Assembly (NCBI GenBank): GCA_036768485.1
Contig: JAVLUZ010000154.1
Coordinates: 35,635,769 to 35,699,768, forward strand
Source: Mermis nigrescens
Lineage: Eukaryota > Nematoda > Enoplea > Mermithida > Mermithidae
Direction of reading: 5' to 3'
DNA: 64,000 bases
Shown in pieces: positions 44,501-54,321 of the stretch. The position numbers were made by a program, and so were the translations under genes. How positions within the stretch are numbered: the stretch's first letter is position 1; the number at the start of each line of letters is the position of its first letter. The notes under the pieces were generated by a model. The model searched no databases. It was not told where the DNA came from and saw nothing but the letters and a program-made list of their open reading frames with translations.

Positions 44501-47500
44501 TTTGAATGAGACATAATGTACGTGGTGGCATTATAATAGTTTTGCTGCTTTTCATTGAAACAGCTTCCTCAGCACCATTGTTCATAGGTACTAGAAGTGG
44601 TAAAGTTTCACTTCCTGTTGACATCCATCCGTCTGTAAAATTAAATTGGAGGCTGCCTTTTCCAAGCTTTTTCAATATATCAATGCCTAGAACTACCGAA
44701 TGAGGACAATCTGGCATAATGTAGAAAGGAAATTTACTTCTGAATTTGCCAATTTGTAGATTTAGTATGACTTGTCCGATTGTAGGCACATTGTGTCCAG
44801 TGAGTGATATTGCATTCGAGTTTGCAGGCATCGTTGTTAATGGTTTTTGCAAGGACTCAATAGCATCTAGTGTATTTTCATTGATAAGGGATATGCTTGC
44901 TCCAGTGTCAATTAATGCTATACATGGAAGATTTTGTAGCATAATGCAAACTGTAGGCTGATCTGAATTTCCTACAGTATAAACTAATTGTTGTTGACCC
45001 TGATTCATAGGTTGAAGCTCGATATCACGCTCATTGTCTGCACTTCTGCGTTTCATATGACAAATGCAGCATTTGAAAAACTTCCAGCAAGTTTGGAAAA
45101 ATGGATAGATGAAGGAAAATCCATAGCAAATGCAAAGTACAAATGCTATTATGAGTACCGCATTTAAAATTGTCTGAAATTTCCCACTAGTGAAAAATTT
45201 GATGATATTCCAAATTAAGCCAAATGGATCCGTTCTTCGTTCAATGTAATTTTCAGTGCCTTCTTGGATATTTCTTAAAGATCTTTGTAACGTTTTTGGA
45301 TCAAAAACAAGATGATTTGTATTATCAACAAAGTGATCAAATTGTTCTTGCAAACGTTCAAAATTAAGAATCATTCCTTGAAGCATAGCCAGATTTGTTT
45401 TCTGTATTGAGGTTGATTCTGGCATAACTGGTGGTGCATCAAAAATTATTGTTGGGTAGTGCTTTTTCCAAATTAGCTCCAGAGAAATATTTTGTACATG
45501 AATATTTCCATTTGAGCTTTTCCAAGTTTGAGAATTATGATCCATATGGATACCAGGTATTACTTGCTCACAAGGGATTTTTGGCGATGACTGAACAAGG
45601 TCATTGCTCCCTGGTAACACAAAATATGTGGAGCCGTTAAAGTCCTGTGCTGGTAAAAAAGCATAGCACTCATTTTTGACTTTGTAGTCCCAGAAAACTT
45701 GTGAGATGTTTACTGGGGCACATTTCCATACTTTAAGTACAGAACCAGCAAAATGGGCAAATATGTCATTTCGATCAAAAAGAGCTCTTGCTCCAAACGT
45801 AGCATCTAATCGAAAAAATTGCCAAATTAGCTTAAGTTGTGTTGAAGCTATATGACATAGATTCAGCCATACGTCACGAAATTCATTTATTTGTATGTTT
45901 TGTAGCATCGCTTCGAGATACTGTAACTTGGAATTGATTGGATCATCATCTGAAGCGGCTGTTTTAGATGCTCTATGCATTGACTGTTTTTGCAGATTGA
46001 TTAAATTTTTCATTTTCGGATCGGTCTCATTTATTTTGACCAAATGTGGTGCTAATTTAATCATAGCATATTTGTCTTTTGGTGCTAATGCAACACCTTG
46101 ATCTGTTAATATATAATAGTCTGGCAGGCATGATTTAGCAGCTAATACTGTCTTATTGTGCAAACATGTAAATGCACCCTGAATCTTAGGCAAAATAAAA
46201 TAATTTCCTATTGCCTGTATATCATACCATTCACGTTTCAAATATGCACATGGCATTTCCAGACTTCCATTCCAAACTATAGTACCTTCCATCATTTCAC
46301 AATAACTATTATAAGCTTTACAAGCTGATACGTCGCCTAGGCTGCTTACAAGCATTTTTTCATCATACGTCCCAATTTCGCCTCTCAAAATAACAATATT
46401 CGATTCTGATGTGCATACTTCATGGCAACAATACGAAAAATACGGCTTCAGCGTAAAATTCGATTTAAAAAGGCCTTCTGCAATTTTTATAAGCTCAACT
46501 GAGTTCCATACTCGATAAGCCACTATTAAACTGCATTCTGCAGGACTTATATGCACATTAACTTCATTTTCTGACACGATGCCTTTTGAGCCAAGTATTC
46601 CTACACTTGTGCATATAGTTTTCCTCTTAACATTGCATTTCCAAGCTTCTTTTAAAGCTGGATCATGATTTGGCACGTATAGTTGCACAGTTTCAGTAAT
46701 AATCTTTCCTGCCTCAGGCGGAATACATTTTATGCTTTCTGGTACGTGATAAGCAAGTCCATGCTTTGAAATACCACAAATCTGAAAATTTTGACCGACT
46801 GACATGGCTACTGGCACAAGCCAAAATGCTAATGCTACGAAAAACAACATACTTGGCTTTATGTGTGAACTCAATGAGCTAGCAGTGCGTTTGATATGTT
46901 CTTCATTTTGAGGCTTTTCTGTCTTTTTGCACGAAAATACTAAGTTTTGATGGTTATGATGTGAACCACCTTGACCTTCGGGTAGTTGCGTTTGTTGAAG
47001 CATGTCTGTCAAAGTTTTGACTTGATCCTTCAAGTTATTATTTTGCTCGCATAAAAATGCAAGCTGGTCAAAAGTATTTTCTTGTGTGTCAACAGCATTT
47101 ATTTTTGGAGCATTGGGCTGACGATTGTAATACTTTGACTGTGTTTGATAATTTGGTCTTGTTGGTACATAGTATCTGTATCGGTAATTTTGAAATTTTT
47201 GATTGTTTCGACATTTTGCTGCTATGTGACCTGGTTTGCCACAATTGAAACATATAGGGCGTCCGTCAGTAGTGCGATTATATGTAACTATCGGTTGTTT
47301 AGGCGAGTTTCTGCTTTGAAAACGAAATGGAACTGATTTATTCAGAGGTTTTTGTTTATTGGTGTAATTTGTAAATGATGAAGTTGTCTGATATGATTGT
47401 GGTGTATTTAACACTGAATTTTGTAGCGCTTGTCTATTGAAAATTTTTAGCTGAGCTTCAGCATTACGTGCAGCTATTTCAGCTTCTTCAAAAGTTTTAG

Positions 47501-48044
47501 GGTTGGCCGTCATTACTACTTTCCATATCTCTGGTAACAAACCAGCAATGAAAAATCTTTTCATCAACTGATTTCTTACGTCGTGCGAGAGTTCAGCATA
47601 TGCTTCAGACGTGAGTTTTTGTACAGATACTGCATAGTCCAAAACTGGCTCACCTCTTAGTTGTCTACGTGAATGTAATTCAGATGATTTTATTTCTGCA
47701 GCATGAGCAGGATTAAATCGTGCTCGTAAAGTGTCCGTTAAGTCTTTGAAAGTCATTGTTGGTCTTTGTGCCGCAGGGATTCCATTAAAAATTACTTCGG
47801 CAGCATCTCTGAGAAACGTAGGTAAAATTTTTCGTTTGTAGTCGTCAGTCCATTCTAGAGCCTGTGAATATCGGTTGAAACGGTCGAGCCAGAGGTCGAA
47901 ATTTTCCCCTGTCCTGCCGTAGAAAAAGTCCTGGTCGGCTTTTAACGAAGGCATGGAGAAAGGTCGCTTTGACGTTGATAAAGTTTGTTGAATCTCATCC
48001 AAAGTATCCTGAATCATTTGCATTCTCGCTCTCCTTGTTAGCAT
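41520..48044 (-). CDS. Gag-Env-Pol polyprotein, about 2174 residues in one frame
   Basis: The first ATG of the open frame is 48044. Residues about 1-240 are Gag, with a CCHC knuckle CFNCGKPGHIAAKC near 266. About 396-985 is an Env-like ectodomain: a signal-type segment MLFFVALAFWLVPVAM, many Cys, N-glycosylation sequons, a second membrane segment near 955-983 and a Cys-rich cytoplasmic tail. Pol follows: protease IDTGAS near 1045, reverse transcriptase with YMDD near 1468, RNase H (TDASGSGLGA), integrase HHCC near 1816, catalytic DDE near 1884, 1945 and 1981, and a GPY-type end near 2121. Env normally lies after Pol in insect errantiviruses; here it is between Gag and protease without a stop. 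Confidence 0.9.
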   Translation of the reverse strand: MLTRRARMQMIQDTLDEIQQTLSTSKRPFSMPSLKADQDFFYGRTGENFDLWLDRFNRYSQALEWTDDYKRKILPTFLRDAAEVIFNGIPAAQRPTMTFKDLTDTLRARFNPAHAAEIKSSELHSRRQLRGEPVLDYAVSVQKLTSEAYAELSHDVRNQLMKRFFIAGLLPEIWKVVMTANPKTFEEAEIAARNAEAQLKIFNRQALQNSVLNTPQSYQTTSSFTNYTNKQKPLNKSVPFRFQSRNSPKQPIVTYNRTTDGRPICFNCGKPGHIAAKCRNNQKFQNYRYRYYVPTRPNYQTQSKYYNRQPNAPKINAVDTQENTFDQLAFLCEQNNNLKDQVKTLTDMLQQTQLPEGQGGSHHNHQNLVFSCKKTEKPQNEEHIKRTASSLSSHIKPSMLFFVALAFWLVPVAMSVGQNFQICGISKHGLAYHVPESIKCIPPEAGKIITETVQLYVPNHDPALKEAWKCNVKRKTICTSVGILGSKGIVSENEVNVHISPAECSLIVAYRVWNSVELIKIAEGLFKSNFTLKPYFSYCCHEVCTSESNIVILRGEIGTYDEKMLVSSLGDVSACKAYNSYCEMMEGTIVWNGSLEMPCAYLKREWYDIQAIGNYFILPKIQGAFTCLHNKTVLAAKSCLPDYYILTDQGVALAPKDKYAMIKLAPHLVKINETDPKMKNLINLQKQSMHRASKTAASDDDPINSKLQYLEAMLQNIQINEFRDVWLNLCHIASTQLKLIWQFFRLDATFGARALFDRNDIFAHFAGSVLKVWKCAPVNISQVFWDYKVKNECYAFLPAQDFNGSTYFVLPGSNDLVQSSPKIPCEQVIPGIHMDHNSQTWKSSNGNIHVQNISLELIWKKHYPTIIFDAPPVMPESTSIQKTNLAMLQGMILNFERLQEQFDHFVDNTNHLVFDPKTLQRSLRNIQEGTENYIERRTDPFGLIWNIIKFFTSGKFQTILNAVLIIAFVLCICYGFSFIYPFFQTCWKFFKCCICHMKRRSADNERDIELQPMNQGQQQLVYTVGNSDQPTVCIMLQNLPCIALIDTGASISLINENTLDAIESLQKPLTTMPANSNAISLTGHNVPTIGQVILNLQIGKFRSKFPFYIMPDCPHSVVLGIDILKKLGKGSLQFNFTDGWMSTGSETLPLLVPMNNGAEEAVSMKSSKTIIMPPRTLCLIQIQPNSTKRIAEEITPHIFLPDYKFSSFGPLYIPTIIQSSKISIDNLPVINPTNSPITVYRNTVFGTLQSVQTSNMSLAYSEFEMLVTSKLENIKEEFKPHIKAFLFKNYHAFYHSNDISTSTDLVKHTIPTSTHVPIKQKPYRVPYSQRQTIKENIEKMLKQNIVQPSNSAWSSPVVLAKKKDNTERFCIDYRKLNSITMKDVYPLPRVDDIFDNIGKCAIFSTLDLDRGYWQIKMDEKDRHKTAFTTFMGLYEFNVMPFGLSNAPATFQRLMEQVLKDLQWTNVFVYMDDILVCSQSISQHVQDLQEVFNRLKAANLKLNLKKCTFARPDVLYLGHLITANGLCPEKAKIEAVNQFPRPINIKSLKSFLGLASYYRRFIKSFSTIASPLFKLLKKNTEFKWTDLTEKAFLELKNLLTTAPVLAYPNFDKKFKVQTDASGSGLGAILSQDTEIGERPIAFASRSLNKAEKNYSTIEKEALAIIWGLKTFRPYIYGRPCTLQTDHAPLRYLTSTNMANSRLVRWSLILQEYTLEIQYKPGSQNINVDALSRALICAVQGKYKTIREYQEEDTSLGIILRYLEKNEIPTDGNFQSRLDYIMKHYLLSNGVLYFIRDKSNAMAIALPYALINEILERFHDDLFAGHLGFKKTLEKVQERFHWPKMASDIYKHCKECLDCAGRKPPSKYIKASLVPIPICEPFELMAVDILGPLPLTMSGNKFIVVFCEYFTKWPEAYALPDMKADTIARVFVEKIVCRHGAPKKLLSDQGSNFTSQLVKEICRLCGTAKIYTTPYHPQCDGLVERFNRVLATTLSMYVSSNQKDWDSFIPYALFAYRTAKNESTGYEPFYLIHGRHARLPIDVALSTTINEQYVDIDDYSTGLQLKLTKAWELTKTNIEKAQEHQKGQYDRDQNAGHFAVDQTVLLRTPAVAPGKVKKLAHSWHGPYVIKKMKFPNAWLQDMRKPNMELIKVHINRLKAYQMPQKDASEDEDEEEF

Positions 48045-48324
48045 AAAATTAGTGAATAATTTAGCCCAATTGTTCAGCCGAGTATTAATATTAGTATTCC
48101 AGAATGGCGAATACAATTTGAATGATTAATTAAGGCCAACAAATCAAATTATCGCAACTATTTCCAACAATATTCAATAAGTGCCTTTAATTCAAAGCTA
48201 ATCAAACTGATTTCTATAGCCACTAAATAACAATAATTTTTTATTGTCCAAATTCACACAAATTCCTCCAACAGCTAAAGTTGAGGCTTAAAACCACGTA
48301 TTCAAATACATAAAAATGGGCAAC

Positions 48325-48340
48325 GTTTGATTGGCCCCCA
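48325..48340 (-). other. Primer-binding site of the gag-env-pol element
   Basis: On the minus strand TGGGGGCCAATCAAAC starts 6 nt after the LTR edge. It begins with TGG as required to pair with a tRNA 3' CCA; the tRNA was not identified. Confidence 0.6.
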
Positions 48341-48346
48341 AAATAT

Positions 48347-48567
48347 GTGGCATGCAACCTATTATCACTAAACTTTAGAGGCAGACTAGTTTATTATTTC
48401 GACTATTTCAGCCGTCCATTGAACTAGGTTATCACACACACGAATTGAATTGCAGAGTATGAACGTATGAAATAGGAACACATTGCATGTTGGGTGGTTG
48501 ACACGATAAAACAGATAAAACGTGCTCTAAATAATTATAATGAACGAACCGAAACCTTTTTTTGTTA
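48347..48567 (-). repeat. 5' LTR of the gag-env-pol element
   Basis: About 221 bp, nearly identical to 41205-41424 (one T-run length change, two substitutions and a 2-bp indel by eye). Confidence 0.9.
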
Positions 48568-49619
48568 GCTTCTCCTATCGCGGTTCGCTGGTTCCAAAAC
48601 TCAGTCCTGTCGAATGATACCCGAGAGGTACAAAGACAGTGTGCACATCTTCAAACCGCAAAAATCGCACATTCCCGGCAACCTATCAAAATAAATGTTC
48701 TTACAGAAGTGTCAAGAATGTTAACTCGACCGTATATTAGGAATTTTGTAGTTGGCGGACCGATTGTACAACCCTTGAAGAAGCGAGAGGTTTGATTACC
48801 AGAATACGATTCAAACAACAGTGAAGACGTCGATTAAGGTGAGAATTGTGTTTTTATGCGATATCAAGTAGGACCTTTTAATATAAAAGTTAAAACAGAC
48901 GGAGATGAAACTTGAAAAATAAAATTTTTTAAGTTTATTTCAATCAAAGGGCTTTTCCGTCTCTTTTTTCAACTTTTATGTTAAAGATACCTGCTTGAAA
49001 ACGCACAAAAACGCCATATTTTTGAAATTTGCAAAAATGGATGTATTCTAAAATTCGCCCCCCTTTTTCCATTTTCCGGCTTTTGGAAAAATTTTGTAAT
49101 TACTGATTTTTCAATTTCTTAAAATGCAGCAATTTTTCGTGTTTCAATCATTGCGAGCATCGCTAGAAACCCAAAACTGGCCGCGAGAAACCGAGGTTTT
49201 CATATGCAAATCAGCCTGATTTGCATAGTATGCAAATTAGGCAAATTTGCATATTACAAACTTGTTCAGGGCATGTCTTGGGTTCATAGTGCTGCTCCTG
49301 ATGATAAGAAGCCCAAAAAGCGCTGTTTGAGGCTTCAGATGGTGTCAGGGGATGATCTAAGCCTAAGCCAAAGATTAGGCAAAAATTGCTTTCAGCTCAC
49401 TTTGCTTGCCTGCAATATTCGCCCCATCTGACTCAGGCTTACATCATCCCCTGGCGCCAATTTGAAGGCACATAACTAAGCCTAAGCCTAAGCCAGTGCT
49501 AAGCTCAACTTAATGATTAGAAAACATGTTGTTTACACCACTCAGTATTCTTCTAATCCTCCAGTTCGTCGGGCCTTTGTCACAATTATAAATTAGCAAG
49601 TGCAATTGGAGCATCAAAA
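48568..49619. other. Spacer between two LTR elements
   Basis: The first 230 bases hold an open plus-strand frame with protein-like text (VRWFQNSVLSNDTREVQRQC), and a good splice donor AAG/GTGAGA lies near 48839. These could be a host or TE exon cut by the retroelement, but no partner exon was found. The rest has simple words such as TTTGCATA and AAGCCTAAGCC and no gene. Confidence 0.4.
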
Positions 49620-50696
49620 TGTAAATGTAGCCGGTTCGATCTGGGTCTACAGGATCATCACAGATACAAACCGTACTAACATTCACCTGCGAGATTTACC
49701 TAGGTACGTAGGTACTTAAGTCTGCGCTTAGTGCTGGCCCCGATCGCGCGGCTCTGAATGGCTTTCGATCTTTGGACCCTTACAGACCTTACGGCTTCGA
49801 TCCCCTCAGCCCTAATATTGCTGGCTGCTTCTCGTCGGGTGATCTCAGCAGCTACACCCTAAGACCTAAGGCTACCTACCTAGTCTCGGTATTTGCCGCG
49901 GAGGTCAGTTGACCGATCTCAAGCTCAAGTTGTTTATTTAACTTATTTTCAATCAGTGCCTGATCAGAAATGTTTTTGGTTCCTAATATGTGTAGCACGC
50001 TGAACAATGAAAACAACAACAACGAGCTCTACGCATGATCAATCATCCTAAAAAATTAAATAATATTTTTGATCAATTTTTGGCTTGAGAAATAAATTAT
50101 GATTTCCAAATAAAATAAACTATCATACGAAATTTACCTATCAGTCCACTAGATGGGTAGAAGTCCTCGACGTAGGGATAATGGCCGACCTAACCTTGGT
50201 ATAACCAAAAACCACTGGGTAGGTTTTCTCTAATTTTAATTCGACGCAGAAATCACGGCCTACAGCCGGACAACAAAATACGCAAAAGAAAAACGATAAT
50301 GTACAGAGTGTACAGTCGAATAACCGGCCAACAAAAAACCAAAAAGCCAGACTCTAATACAACAATGTTACGTATACTGGCCTCAAGGGCCATTACAGTA
50401 AAACAAATAAAGATCAAATTAACCTAATACTGATAAGCCTTTATCTCAGATCGAATATTCTCGATTGCACAAGCGGTATGCATGAAACGATTACTATTAT
50501 CATACACTTAACTCTATGCTACCGGACAAGTATCTAAATGTTTTTTATTATTGAAAAATTGGGGAAATAATGGGAAGACCAGCAGGCATAGCCCACAGTG
50601 CACTATCATATGATAGCTACTAGTATTGGCTATGAAGAGTGGCTATCGCGAACTGCTAAGGCAGGTTCGCCTATACGTGTAACTCTCGCAGTTACA
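49620..50696 (-). repeat. 3' LTR of the giant gypsy element, about 1077 bp
   Basis: Starts TGTAAATGTAGCC and ends CGCAGTTACA, giving TG...CA ends. The match with 63250-64000 runs to the window edge. On its right, CTCCCCCACGTATAG is the reverse of the polypurine tract. Confidence 0.9.
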
Positions 50697-51247
50697 CTCC
50701 CCCACGTATAGAAAAAAAAATTTGAAACGAAGTGGAAAATTTTTTCGGGGTTACACCATACGCCACTAGCGTCGGCGACGCTCTACAACTCGGCTCTCTG
50801 GCGTTCGCAACGCCTCAACTCTGGCGTCTGCAACGGCTCATCCTGAGCGAACGTGAAAAACAGAAAATAAAAAGAACAAAAAAATAACAAATATCGATAA
50901 CCGGTAACGGTCAGACGCATGACCTCGTTCGCACTCAGGAAAACTCTCGAGCAACACTGACAATGGCGCTAGGGATAACTATATTGTTGCCCGAGTAATG
51001 ATGAACTCTAGTCTTGGACAGCATAGCATAATATTCGATCTCGCTGCCCAAGTAGCCTCCTTCAGTCCCCGGGTAATGAGAAAAATTTTGAATTGAAAAA
51101 TTTGTAGATTGGGTATAAATTAACCCCTTGTCCGTTAAAGAGTTAAGGTACCATAATAGTAACACCGCTAATTGAGCAAAAGACGAATTAAAATACGGAA
51201 TGATAAGGCAAAATTATGCTGAGCAAAGAATTAAAGACACTGACGAC
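50697..51247. other. Untranslated 3' region of the giant gypsy element
   Basis: Between the 3' LTR and the inserted MITE; contains CTCTGGCG-type repeated words at 50760-50850 and no open frame that continues ORF3. Confidence 0.5.
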
Positions 51248-51508
51248 CACACCTAAGGTGGGTTTGTGGGGGTATGCACCCCCAGAAACCAAAATACCCC
51301 CCCCAGAAATCAAAATACCCCCCCCAGAATTCAATTTTGGAAAATTTTTTCGGTTTTTTTCGCAATTTTTGATGCCATGTGGATAGTGCTTGATGAGAAA
51401 CGTCGAAAAATCGTGTTTTTATCGCCATACCACCATTTTTAAGGCCATTTTACGACCTTCAAAAAAATCTTGCACCCCCCCCAGAATTTTCCTTGCTGCC
51501 CACGTATG
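51248..51508 (-). mobile_element. R1 MITE copy 10, inserted in the giant gypsy element
   Basis: Begins CACACCTAAGG, ends GCCCACGTATG, with a perfect 8-bp duplication CTGACGAC (51240-51247, 51509-51516). It is younger than the retroelement insertion or travelled with it. Confidence 0.92.
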
Positions 51509-51699
51509 CTGACGACTTAAAATACGAGGTAACAATAAAAACGAGAAAAATGGCAATTATGCGAGATAATGAGGAAAATACGAGCACCGTCAAAGAAAAA
51601 ATTTTTACAGCAAGAAAAAATGACAAGAGAAAAAATACACAGGAAATAAACGATACACGAAGTCCTGGAATCCACATCAGGATGAAAAACGAAAAAATT

Positions 51700-54321
51700 G
51701 ACGAAAAGCTGCTGGTCAAATTCGACGCCGTCGCAGAGTTCCAAAAAGTTCAGTACGTCGAACTTGATAATTAATAACGATCCTGATAATTGGCCTTCGA
51801 GCCATGCGGTTTCCCGCAACGTCTTTGATGTTGAAAATATTCTTGATCCGATTCCGGTTCGCGACGCGTATTCGAACGCTCACGATACTGATATGGCAAT
51901 TGCCTACGCCCGTACATGTGTTGGCGTAAGCGTCAATGTGGATCGACTGGTCGATCGTCGTCCTCAAAATCGTCGTCGTCCTCGTAGTCTGTCCGCGTAA
52001 CGACGCGGTATAGGTGGCGGCGGTGGAGCAAATAATTGCTCCGGCGTAAAACCGTAAGATTGATCACGTGAAGGTTCGCGTGGACGCTGTTGTTGCTTGC
52101 GTAACAGGCCACGGTTTTGGCAAAAGTGGACCGGGTCGAGGTTGCCAGGGCTGGATAGCCCCCGCTGGCTGGCTGACTTTGTTCCAACGGTGAGCGATAC
52201 AACTGGTCCCATTGTTGTCGTTGACGGGATTGTGACCGGCCCCGATGAGTTCCGCGGTTTGACTGTGGCGGACGGCGGTATTCATAAGGCTGCTGCTGTT
52301 GCGAGCGCGACAGATGACCAGCATCGGCCTGAGAATACGCCTCGGAACGCTCACGCGATTCCGTAAATTGCTGCTGTTGCCGCGGTTGGGTCTGCGGTCT
52401 TGTGTATTGCTGTACATGTGGTTTTACTTGTGTCTGCGGTTGTGCTTGCGATTGTGAACGGTGATGCGTTTGTGCGTAAGCGTTGCCGGGACGACTGCGG
52501 GTCTTGCCGCCCTCGATCCTCTTTGGCCTAAACGCGCCTTTAACTTAGCTGCGACTTCAGCTTGGACGAGCCTTCTGACTCGTTGTTTTTCCAAATTCTC
52601 TTTAACCGACGCAAAGTGTGCTTTCGGATTTAGTATCGTAAAAACGATTCAATTTGGCCTTGTGTTCGTCTTCTGACATGTGACGAACTTCTGAAGACTC
52701 AGCAAGAGAACCGCGGCGCGTAACTTTGTCGCACGCCGTGGCATTTCCGTTGCCAAATTCTCACGATCGCGTTTCAATCGTCATGCGTGTTCTACGCATT
52801 TCAATTTGTGCTTCCAAAGAAAGATCGACTTCTGGCATATCAAGGCTCGCTGCGGATCCGCTCGGGTCCTGCGAGGATGCCTGTTGCCTTTCTCGACAAA
52901 TTTTCTCTTAATTCGCCTTGGATTCGGTGTTTGAGGTAAAATACAGATTTTTGCTGACCTCTGAAACGATCGAATTGAACAGGAACTTCGAGTGGCGGGT
53001 TGGTAGCTAACCGAATTTGCCTAATCATGTTATGCAAAACATGAGGACTTTCAATTTGTGCCGTTAAGTCCGGGAATTCCGGAAAAGCCTCACGTGGCGA
53101 TGGCGTGTAAGATTCGCCAAGGAACGCTACGCGCAACATGCGACGTAACTGTTCCACCATGCGCCAACCTATTCCGGCATTGCCGTAGGCGTACGCGAAG
53201 AAATGGAATTTCCTATCTAAGAATTCCAAAAGCGCTGTAGCGCGCATGACGTCTATTGAAGAAAAGACCGTCATGTGTCGATACTCCGAATCATATAATG
53301 ACTGAAATTCTCGGAAAGTATCGAAAATATCGACCATCTGACGTGTCGATATTAAAATGGGCGCTAGGTGATCCGGCGCTGGTGACATTCTGTGCGGATA
53401 TAAATCCGGGCGAATCTGATGTGTAACGCCGTCGATCACCTCGCTCGGTGCGTCAAGGTGTGGGTGTACGACCAAATACTCGAGCGGAACCTCGTACAAC
53501 ATCATTCCGGTTGTGATAAAAAACCGTATGCGCACGAAGTATTGGTTGGGGTAAAATAATCGGTTAAACACGCTCATTTTGCTAATAAACCAAGGTGCGG
53601 GCTCATGATCGACACCAGCCACAGGCTGTGCGATTGTAGGCCACACTAAAGGACGCGAGGGCGAGTCAGTCGAAGTCGCGTACTGCAAATGGATTGCGTA
53701 CACTCGATCGAAGTACACTTGAGCAGCTTCGACCAACTGATCGTACAAACGCGATCCTGCGACCTCACCCAAATAGGAACGTAAGTCGTGCAAAACGACT
53801 GGCGCAATAGTGCACGGTGGTCCGCGCGTCATATTTTCCATCATGGTGAAGAAATGCTGTACGTAGCGCGAGCGATTTTGTACTCTAGCGCTTTCATTCG
53901 CGGACATACGTTCGCGAATAGCTTGAATGTGCGCAGGTATTGCGACTTCCATATTTGATGATTGGCTTTGCGTAGCCTGTGGTTGAATATTTGCCACGGT
54001 ACTAGACACACCCGTCATGGCCATAGAAGCCGTAAAACGAGTATCCGGTGCCAACGTACCTTGTGGCACGGGCTGAGACGTGACTTGCGTGTATAATGCT
54101 ACTTGTGGTACTTCGTGTGCAGCTAATGTACGTTGTGGTTGCGGCGGAAAACCAATAATTTCAGTCATGATCACGTCGGGCTCAGACTCACGCTCTACCC
54201 GACCCGGCTGCGAAGTCGGCAAAGGTGCGAGCGAACTGATGCCCAAGGGCGCTTGTTGGTCCGCCGCAAGCGATTGCGAGACAATCGGTTGCGAAACGGT
54301 AACAATCCCTTTTCGAGCCAT
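51700..54321 (-). CDS. ORF3 of the giant gypsy element, unknown; open to 52840, then frameshifted tail
   Basis: ATG 54321 begins MARKGIVTVSQPIVSQSLAA, and the frame is open for 493 residues. After a Gln/Ser/Pro-rich N-terminus of about 130 residues comes a folded-looking region (RYVQHFFTMMENMTRG, FNRLFYPNQYFVRIRFF, SLYDSEYRHMTVFSS, FHFFAYAYGNAGIGW, HNMIRQIRLATNPPLE). Downstream, shifting frames to about 51700 encode Arg/Gln-rich text (QPRPGPLLPKPWPV, DYEDDDDFEDDD), probably a basic nucleic-acid-binding tail now broken. It overlaps the exonuclease ORF by 134 nt. No transmembrane segments, so not an env. Function unknown. Confidence 0.6.

Larger units (their letters stand above)
41205..48567 (-). 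mobile_element. Young Ty3/gypsy-type LTR element with gag-env-pol order
   Basis: Two LTRs of about 220 bp (41205-41424 and 48347-48567) differ at only a few positions, so the insertion is recent. Reading on the minus strand, the primer-binding site TGGGGGCCAA lies 6 nt inside the 5' LTR. The purine tract GGGGAAAGAAATG directly precedes the 3' LTR. One ORF of about 6.5 kb fills the interior. I could not see a clean target duplication. Confidence 0.9.

Noticed and set aside
48562..48795. Host exon next to the 5' LTR at 48567
   Set aside because: Protein-like text and a nearby splice donor are suggestive, but no second exon or family could be recognised, so it is only noted in the spacer entry.
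51493..52000. Plus-strand ORFs at 51493-51774 and 51698-52000
   Set aside because: Antisense to the frameshifted ORF3 tail; no recognisable domain or promoter.
52064..52676. Separate small genes within the ORF3 tail region
   Set aside because: The several short minus-strand frames read as pieces of one Arg/Gln-rich tail broken by indels.
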